Source of the DNA: Candidatus Anderseniibacteriota bacterium
GTDB lineage: Bacteria > Patescibacteriota > Andersenbacteria > UBA10190
DNA length: 12,824 nt
Direction: 5' to 3'
Assembly (NCBI GenBank): GCA_003229735.1
Contig: QIFI01000112.1
Location: 1-12,824 of the forward strand
In this document: piece after piece, positions 5,423 to 9,943 of the stretch
Position numbering within the stretch: the first letter of the stretch is position 1
Layout: each line of letters opens with the position of its first letter
Notes under the pieces: model-generated
Seen by the model: only the letters and a program-made list of their open reading frames with translations
The model's database searches: none
Told to the model about the DNA's origin: nothing
Position numbers and translations under genes: made by a program

Positions 5423-5839
5423 ATGCAGTATGGAAGATATGGCTTACCTTATTTAGTTTTACGGTGGGGGGTGGGAATTACTTTTCTGTTGATAGGAGTA
5501 ATGATTTTGGGCAGTCCTAATGACTGGATGGGGTATGTGCCGGAGACGGTGCCTTTGGGTATGACCAGGGAAGGAGCCTTACAAGCGGTGGCTGGGTTTG
5601 ATTTGTTAATCGGGTTGGCGCTGGTGTTAAAGTTTTTGCCGAAAGCGGCCGGGGGACTGGCGGCCCTGCATTTAGTGGGCATTATTCTGGTTCAAGGACT
5701 GGATGCGGTGGTGGTGAGAAATGTGGGATTATTGGGGGCGGCGCTGGCAATTTTTTTGTGGCCGAGCAGTCATCATCGGAAGAAGCATATTTGGCAGATG
5801 AGATACTGGCGAAAGAAAAAGCCGCTTGAAGATGAATGA
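5423..5839 (+). CDS. DoxX-like four-helix membrane protein
   Basis: 138-residue integral membrane protein with four predicted helices at about 10-30, 51-72, 75-93 and 97-113, and a very basic cytoplasmic tail (HHRKKH...RYWRKKK). The RWGVGITFLLIGVMIL start and the RNVGLLGAALAIFLW last helix follow the DoxX/SURF4-like pattern. Such proteins are linked to thiosulfate oxidation or redox membrane complexes in some bacteria, but most have no defined role, so no substrate is claimed. No ribosome site is visible. TATAAT at 5416-5421 ends one base before the ATG, too close to be its -10 unless the true start is internal; the alternative TACTAT at 5411-5416 would give a leaderless transcript. It is probably transcribed separately from the tRNA. 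Confidence 0.78.
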   Translation: MQYGRYGLPYLVLRWGVGITFLLIGVMILGSPNDWMGYVPETVPLGMTREGALQAVAGFDLLIGLALVLKFLPKAAGGLAALHLVGIILVQGLDAVVVRNVGLLGAALAIFLWPSSHHRKKHIWQMRYWRKKKPLEDE

Positions 5840-5945
5840 TCCTGTTTGGTTCAATTGTTGGACGTGATGCTAATGTAAAAAAATTAAAAGGCAAAAGTGG
5901 TGTAATTTAAAATTTTAATTTATAAATTTCATCACTGTGCGCAGT

Positions 5946-5998
5946 ACTAGCGCTGAGGCGCGTCGGCCAGGCGCTGGCACTAGCGCTGAGGCGCGTCG
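5946..5998. repeat. 20-bp direct repeat ACTAGCGCTGAGGCGCGTCG, two copies
   Basis: Exact copies at 5946-5965 and 5979-5998, 33 bp apart. The 13 bp between them, with one flanking base, contain the perfect hairpin GCCAG-GCG-CTGGC (5966-5978). An ATTTTT run follows at 6000-6005, so a transcript from the left could fold and terminate here. Confidence 0.85.
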
Positions 5999-6006
5999 CA
6001 TTTTTA

Positions 6007-6031
6007 AATGACTAAATGACCAATTCCCAAT
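6007..6031. repeat. AAT heptad tract (AATGACC/AATTCCC type)
   Basis: AAT starts at 6007, 6015, 6022 and 6029 (8, 7 and 7 bp steps). The words AATGACC and AATTCCC recur in the same order at 8750-8773. Confidence 0.7.
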
Positions 6032-6083
6032 GGTGCGGCGGTTACGCCCCTCATCCTGGCCTTCTCCCCAGGGGGGAGAAGGG
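6032..6083. repeat. GC-rich palindromic repeat element, copy A
   Basis: The word GGTGCGGCGGTTACGCC (6032-6048) is followed by CCTCATCCTGG and a perfect 10-bp stem, CCTTCTCCCC (6060-6069) with GGGGAGAAGG (6073-6082), loop AGG. Related words with the same order occur at 8806-8860, and looser ones at 6118-6178 and 8657-8744. Confidence 0.7.
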
Positions 6084-6117
6084 AGCGGCGGTTACCGAAA
6101 TGACCAATTGCCAATTT

Positions 6118-6178
6118 CTCCCACCCCCTCTAACTTCCCCTCGGGCAGGGGGAGGAGCGCGGCGGTGCGACGCCCCTG
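6118..6178. repeat. GC-rich palindromic repeat element, degenerate copy B
   Basis: C-rich (CCCACCCCCTC, TTCCCC) and G-rich (AGGGGGAGGAG) halves face each other, followed by GCGCGGCGGTGCGACGCC, a variant of the word flanking copy A. The stem is imperfect. Confidence 0.5.
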
Positions 6179-6248
6179 CTTTTAGTTTTCAAATTTCAAG
6201 TATCCAATCGCCGCCACGCCGGCGCCGAGGCTGGGGAGAGGCCAGCTC

Positions 6249-7394
6249 TCAATACATGGAAAAGGGATTGATGGGGCGGCCGGAGCGGCGGACTTCGAAG
6301 TGGACATGAGGTCCACTGGAACGGCCAGTGGATCCTATTTTGGCGATGGCCTGTCCTTTGATAACTTTATCGCCTTTTTTGACATAGTTAACTTCATTGT
6401 GGGCGTAATAAGTTTGCAAGCCGCCGCCGTGATTGAGAATGACTATGTTACCGTAGGCGCCCAAGCGGCCGGAAAATTCCACGGTGCCGGCAGTGGCGGC
6501 ATAGATGGGCGGACGAGACCGGTTGGGAATATCGATGCCGGTGTGGCCCCAGCGGAAGTACTGGGATATGTTTTTGGTGGTAGTAGGCCAGATGAATCCG
6601 GAGGCTTTGGCGGTAGAAGGAGGCGGAGCCGGACCATTGGCCAAGCTGGTGCCGCGAGCGACAACCCGGGGAGCGGCGCGCGGGGCGATATAACCACCGG
6701 GAATGATAACTTTCTGGCCAATGGATAACCTGGCGCCATCACCTAAATTGTTATAGGTGATGATTTCTTTACTTTTAATGTCATATTTTTGGGCCAGGCC
6801 GGAGATGGTGTCTCCGCCCGAGATAGTGTGGAGGACGCCGGTGGTAGGCAGGATAGTTAAATGGTCGCCAACTTTAATGGTGTCTTTGCTGGACAATCCA
6901 TTAGCCCACAGAACGGTGTTGGTACTGATATCAAAATCAGCGGCAATGCTGGCAATGGTGTCATTTTCCTGGATGGTATAAACTTGGGGTTTACGGTTGG
7001 CGGATTGGCGGGGAGTGCGGCTGCCCGGTTCGGGGGCGATGGGCATGGCCGGGGCGACTACGGCATTGCCACCAAGGGTGGTGGCAAAATCTACTTCCGG
7101 ATCATCAAAAGTAATTAGTTCAATACCCATATTGGCATCCAGGGCGGCCAGGCGGGCGCCGCCAATACCCGGGGTATTAGTGCTGGCGTATACGGAAGGA
7201 TCGAGGGGGCCTTCAACTATCTCTTCACCAGCAATCAGATTGTATAATAAAGAATGCCGATCGGTAACAGCCGCGGTTCTGCTATACCAGGCGGCGCTAA
7301 CCATCAGGGCAATGAAAGTGCTATGGATGAGATATTTCTTGATAAGCGGAACGGAATCGTCCGACTTAAATTGTGACTGGTCCGCGATAGACAA
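6249..7394 (-). CDS. Membrane-anchored LysM-LysM-M23 peptidoglycan endopeptidase
   Basis: 381-residue cell-wall hydrolase. Residues 1-20 are cytoplasmic, one membrane segment spans about 22-37 (LIHSTFIALMVSAAWY), and a low-complexity linker follows. LysM domains lie at about 137-182 (YTIQENDTIASIA...) and 186-232 (HTISGGDTISGLA...), which bind glycan chains. A Pro/Ala linker leads to a C-terminal M23 (LytM/gametolysin) domain from about 268. Its active site is complete: zinc ligands H284 and D288 (HTGID) and H365 (HVHFE), with H332 (YYAH) and H363 as catalytic histidines. Members cut peptide cross-links, so this is a wall remodelling or division enzyme. The start is TTG at 7392-7394, supported by GAAAGGA four bases upstream; a nearby ATG is out of frame. 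It is transcribed divergently from rsmA. A weak promoter may exist on the minus strand (TTTACC/TATAGC at 7480-7453). Confidence 0.95.
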   Translation of the reverse strand: MSIADQSQFKSDDSVPLIKKYLIHSTFIALMVSAAWYSRTAAVTDRHSLLYNLIAGEEIVEGPLDPSVYASTNTPGIGGARLAALDANMGIELITFDDPEVDFATTLGGNAVVAPAMPIAPEPGSRTPRQSANRKPQVYTIQENDTIASIAADFDISTNTVLWANGLSSKDTIKVGDHLTILPTTGVLHTISGGDTISGLAQKYDIKSKEIITYNNLGDGARLSIGQKVIIPGGYIAPRAAPRVVARGTSLANGPAPPPSTAKASGFIWPTTTKNISQYFRWGHTGIDIPNRSRPPIYAATAGTVEFSGRLGAYGNIVILNHGGGLQTYYAHNEVNYVKKGDKVIKGQAIAKIGSTGRSSGPHVHFEVRRSGRPINPFSMY

Positions 7395-7655
7395 TGGGTC
7401 CTTTCATCGAGATATGGCCGTTAGTCAAGAAGAGCAGGAAAGGCGGCGGATGGCTATATTTCGTTGATGGGCAGGGTAAATTTGGTGTGGGGAGTTGTTT
7501 ATTTGGAGGGCTGACAGATGCCCTTTCCACGGTGGTATTGTAGGGGGAAGAGAATAGCAGTCAATGTTGACATGATAATCAATAATCAGTCTTATTTTAC
7601 ACCTGTTTCTTAGAGGGGCGGTATGGGCATCTTGAGGCCAAAACGTCACTTTTTG

Positions 7656-7684
7656 TTGACAAATGAGAATGTGGAAAAATTGAT
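7656..7684 (+). promoter_or_regulatory. Candidate rsmA promoter
   Basis: A perfect TTGACA at 7656-7661 with the -10 window falling on ATTGAT/TTGATT at 7679-7685, a poor match. Orientation and distance to the rsmA ATG (7755) are reasonable. Confidence 0.3.
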
Positions 7685-7685
7685 T

Positions 7686-7719
7686 AGTAACTGGTAATCA
7701 GTAACTGGTAACTAGTAAT
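7686..7719. repeat. GTAA heptad tract in the rsmA leader
   Basis: GTAA starts at 7687, 7694, 7701, 7708 and 7715, exactly 7 bp apart. Read on the other strand it gives TTAC heptads like those at 5385-5414, so the two tracts form inverted repeats about 2.3 kb apart. Confidence 0.85.
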
Positions 7720-7754
7720 TGCGGGAATGATGTCAGGATGGGTATGATTGACTT

Positions 7755-8585
7755 ATGAATATTGATTTAACTGATCGGGATCAATTGGAGAGATATTTGC
7801 GGGATAAACACATCCAACCGGAGCAAACATCGGGCCAGAATTTTATGGTTTGTCCGGAGGTGCCGGAGGCGATAGTGGCGGCAATGGAAGGAGGGCCAAT
7901 GAGAGTGACGGAATTAGGGGCAGGGCTGGGAACATTAACTCAACAACTGGCGGCCGGCAATTATGAGGTGCGGGCCATTGAGCGGGATGCCAGACTGGCC
8001 AAATCTTTGGAGCAATTGATGCCGCCGGCCGGACGGAAAAAGGTGGAAGTGAGGCGGGAGGATTTAAGAACATGTAGCTGGTCATGGACAACCCCTTATC
8101 AACTGGTGGGCAATATTCCATATAATTTATCCGGGCTGATTGTGCGCCTGATGACGCGGCTGGAGCCAGCGCCGGAGCGAGTGATATTACTGGTGCAAAA
8201 AGAAGTGGGAGAGAGGCTGGCGGCAGAGGCGCCTAATTCGCATTTGATATCGGTGGCGGTGCGATTATGGGGTCGAGCGGATCCATTGATGAACGTACCG
8301 GCCGATTGTTTTTGGCCGGCGCCGCAAGTGAATTCTCAATTAGTGATGCTGACGCCGAGGCCGGAGCAAAAAATTGATTTAAAAGCCAGGGAGCGGATAC
8401 TGGGCCTGGCTAAGATATTTTTCCAGGGAAAGCGAAAACAGGTGGGCGGAGTGCTGAAACGGCAATGGGATATTGATGATGCTAAAGTCCGTGAGTTGCT
8501 GGGTCAGGCGAAAATATCAAAGGAGTCCAGACCGCAAGAAATTACGGTGGGGCAATGGATTGATTTATGGAAACTGCTGAAGTGA
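7755..8585 (+). CDS. rsmA: 16S rRNA dimethyladenosine transferase RsmA (KsgA)
   Basis: 276-residue methyltransferase of the KsgA/RsmA family, which dimethylates two adjacent adenines near the 3' end of 16S rRNA (A1518/A1519 in E. coli numbering) using S-adenosylmethionine, late in small-subunit assembly. Motifs in order: N-terminal TSGQNFM (25-31), SAM motif VTELGAGLGTLT (51-62), acidic strand end AIERD (74-78), ED (102-103), catalytic GNIPYNLS (119-126), LLVQKEVGERLAA, FWPAPQVNSQLV, and the C-terminal helical domain with FFQGKRKQVGGVLKR. Variants from the common form are GAGLG instead of GPGxG, Met in place of Leu in GQNFL, and an extra hydrophobic Trp before PAP. All catalytic features remain. 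Length is typical. The ribosome site is poor (AGGATGG is about 13 bases upstream). Confidence 0.96.
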   Translation: MNIDLTDRDQLERYLRDKHIQPEQTSGQNFMVCPEVPEAIVAAMEGGPMRVTELGAGLGTLTQQLAAGNYEVRAIERDARLAKSLEQLMPPAGRKKVEVRREDLRTCSWSWTTPYQLVGNIPYNLSGLIVRLMTRLEPAPERVILLVQKEVGERLAAEAPNSHLISVAVRLWGRADPLMNVPADCFWPAPQVNSQLVMLTPRPEQKIDLKARERILGLAKIFFQGKRKQVGGVLKRQWDIDDAKVRELLGQAKISKESRPQEITVGQWIDLWKLLK

Positions 8586-8660
8586 TAAGTACCGGGGTTG
8601 ATGATTGTCATTACTTAGGGGTTTGGGGATGAAGGTTGAGGATAATGTTTAGAACCACCC

Positions 8661-8744
8661 CTCTCCCTAACCCTCTCCCCTCGAGGGGAGAGGGGAACGG
8701 ATTTAACCAGACTCTCTTCTGGTGAGGGGAGAGGGGAACGGATT
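8661..8744. repeat. GC-rich palindromic element with direct repeats, copy C
   Basis: CCCTCTCCCC-TCGA-GGGGAGAGGG (8671-8694) is a perfect 24-bp palindrome. The word GAGGGGAGAGGGGAACGGAT at 8683-8702 recurs exactly at 8724-8743, the identity extending one base further. Between them ACCAGA-CTCTCT-TCTGGT (8706-8723) is another perfect hairpin. Confidence 0.9.
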
Positions 8745-8749
8745 ACGGG

Positions 8750-8804
8750 AATGACCAATTCCCAATGACCAATGACCACTCAACCCCCAAATCCCAATGA
8801 CTAA
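8750..8804. repeat. AAT/CAA heptad tract
   Basis: AAT starts at 8750, 8757, 8764 and 8771, exactly 7 bp apart. After a 4-bp slip, CAA/TAA starts at 8781, 8788, 8795 and 8802, again exactly 7 bp apart. Confidence 0.85.
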
Positions 8805-8805
8805 T

Positions 8806-8860
8806 GGCGCGACGGTGATGCCTCTCACCATATCCCTTTGCCCGGCCGGGGAGAAGGGAT
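8806..8860. repeat. GC-rich palindromic repeat element, copy D
   Basis: GGCGCGACGGTGATGCC (8806-8822) then CTCACC and a 7-bp outer stem ATCCCTT (8832-8838) with AAGGGAT (8854-8860) around a GCCCGGCCGGGG core. The order of words parallels copy A. Confidence 0.7.
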
Positions 8861-8892
8861 TCTCAAGTTGGTGGGAATTTGCTGATGTAGCG

Positions 8893-8901
8893 TGTTATAC
8901 T
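8893..8901 (+). promoter_or_regulatory. Extended -10 promoter of the TSP3/Calx-beta operon
   Basis: TG-T-TATACT (8893-8901) matches the extended -10 form and needs no strong -35, which is indeed absent. Transcription would start near 8908, about 24 bases before the ATG at 8932. Confidence 0.55.
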
Positions 8902-8931
8902 GGGCTTTAATTATGCACTCAAGCATTTCTT

Positions 8932-9930
8932 ATGCCTAGAATTTTAGTGATTGGAATATTCGCGATATTGATCCTGGGGATTGTGGTGGGAGGCGGGTAT
9001 TTGTTAGTGAAGCGATTTAGCGGAGATGATGAAACAACGACCAGCGAGGAAGAATCTGGATCTTTGTTCGGCAACCTGACGCCGGCCGAAGAAACTAATC
9101 GGACTTTTGAAACTTTGCCGAACGCCGCGGGGGATGATGATGGTGACGGCTTGAGCAACGCGGAAGAATTAGTGTGGAAAACGGATGTGAATAATCCAGA
9201 CACGGACAGCGACGGATATTTAGACGGTGAGGAGGTGGCGGCCGGTTTTAATCCTACTATTCCGGCTCCGAACGACAAGATATCCGACCAAGCGGCGGCG
9301 GTGCCGGAAAGCGGGGGAGATAATCCGGATTTAACTACGGTGAACGTGGATCAGTTTTTCGTGGATGATGTCGAAATTGATTTAGGGGATACAAATTATA
9401 CGGCTGAATATGAGAAGCAAGATGGTATGGTGGCGGGGGATCAGACTTTGATGGAGCAATTCGCGTTCAAACAGGTGGTGGCAGATGTCCTGCCGACTCC
9501 TGATAATAATGATTCATTTGCTACCCAGGCAGACAATCCCGGGACGTTGAGCCAGTACGTAAAGCTGGCTGATAACGGAACAGTATTAGCGGATAGCAGG
9601 ATGTATGAACTGGCACAATTTAACCTGATTTATGAGAATAATCCGGGTTTGATTATGTCCATGGCCGATCGGTGGCGGTCTTATCGCGGAGATCTAGATG
9701 GGGCCATCGTCCCGGAATCAGCGGCTCCTTTACATAAATTATTATTGGCCTACGCGAAGGCGACGGCGGTGACTTTTGATCAGATAGCCAAGCGGGAAGA
9801 GGATCCGGTCAGGTCGATGGTGGCCAGCCGCCAGGCCGAGGCGCTGGACCGGAGATTCTATCCACTTATTAGAAATGAGATGCGGCGCTTGAATTCGTTA
9901 CAGGTCCAGATGGCGCAGGCGGGGCAGTAA
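8932..9930 (+). CDS. Membrane-anchored TSP3/EF-hand-like calcium-binding protein
   Basis: 332-residue protein with an uncleaved N-terminal membrane helix (about 4-26, ending VKR), an acidic linker (DDETTTSEEE), and a calcium-binding segment of thrombospondin type 3 repeats: D68-D-D-G-D-G-L-S-N-A-E-E79 and D90-T-D-S-D-G-Y-L-D-G-E-E101, each DxDxDG-x3-EE. The rest (about 120-332) is acidic, then helical with a basic end (EALDRRFYPLIRNEMRRLN), no family recognised. The calcium repeats imply an extracytoplasmic location. The next gene starts 13 bp after its stop and encodes a large Calx-beta protein, so the pair probably builds one calcium-dependent surface structure. No Shine-Dalgarno is seen before ATG 8932. 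Confidence 0.85.
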   Translation: MPRILVIGIFAILILGIVVGGGYLLVKRFSGDDETTTSEEESGSLFGNLTPAEETNRTFETLPNAAGDDDGDGLSNAEELVWKTDVNNPDTDSDGYLDGEEVAAGFNPTIPAPNDKISDQAAAVPESGGDNPDLTTVNVDQFFVDDVEIDLGDTNYTAEYEKQDGMVAGDQTLMEQFAFKQVVADVLPTPDNNDSFATQADNPGTLSQYVKLADNGTVLADSRMYELAQFNLIYENNPGLIMSMADRWRSYRGDLDGAIVPESAAPLHKLLLAYAKATAVTFDQIAKREEDPVRSMVASRQAEALDRRFYPLIRNEMRRLNSLQVQMAQAGQ

Positions 9931-9943
9931 TTTTGGATTGATC

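Larger units (their letters stand above)
5840..6248. other. Gene-free repeat cluster between convergent genes
   Basis: This 409-bp stretch holds no credible gene. In order it contains an AT tract (AATTT at 5904, 5911 and 5925), two copies of a 20-bp GC-rich word (5946, 5979), an AAT heptad tract (6007-6031), a 10-bp stem palindrome (6060-6082), a second short AAT tract (6099, 6106, 6113), a second, imperfect GC-rich palindromic element (6118-6178) and a CAA tract (6190-6208). A 97-codon frame from 6016 crosses all of these and is not a gene. No clear terminator for either flanking gene is visible, though the palindromes may serve. Confidence 0.8.
7395..7754. other. Divergent intergenic region between the M23 gene and rsmA
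   Basis: No credible gene. On the minus strand it holds the M23 ribosome site (7399-7405) and a weak promoter. On the plus strand, TTGACA occurs twice (7567-7572 and 7656-7661) with poor -10 partners (TCTTAT 7590-7595; about 7679-7684). The second is the better candidate for rsmA and would give a roughly 65-base leader containing the GTAA heptad tract. Confidence 0.6.
8586..8931. other. Gene-free repeat cluster after rsmA
   Basis: No gene is visible in 346 bp. It carries a perfect 24-bp palindrome, a 21-bp direct repeat, a small hairpin, an AAT/CAA heptad tract and a further palindromic element, then the promoter of the next operon. AAGTGAT (8580-8586) and ATTACTT (8610-8616) could form a weak stem at the rsmA stop. 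Confidence 0.75.

Noticed and set aside
5946..5998. Minimal CRISPR from two 20-bp repeats
   Set aside because: Only two copies, a 13-bp gap that is itself a hairpin, and no cas genes nearby.
6016..6309. 97-codon plus-strand frame
   Set aside because: It runs through heptad tracts and palindromic repeats and into the antisense of the M23 gene, with no domain or ribosome site.
7413..7467. Short frame starting MAVSQEEQERRR after the M23 gene start
   Set aside because: Only 17 codons, no ribosome site, and it overlaps the expected M23 promoter region.
7425..7649. 74-codon minus-strand frame between the M23 gene and rsmA
   Set aside because: The translation lacks domain features, has an atypical composition, and overlaps the promoter/leader area of the M23 gene.
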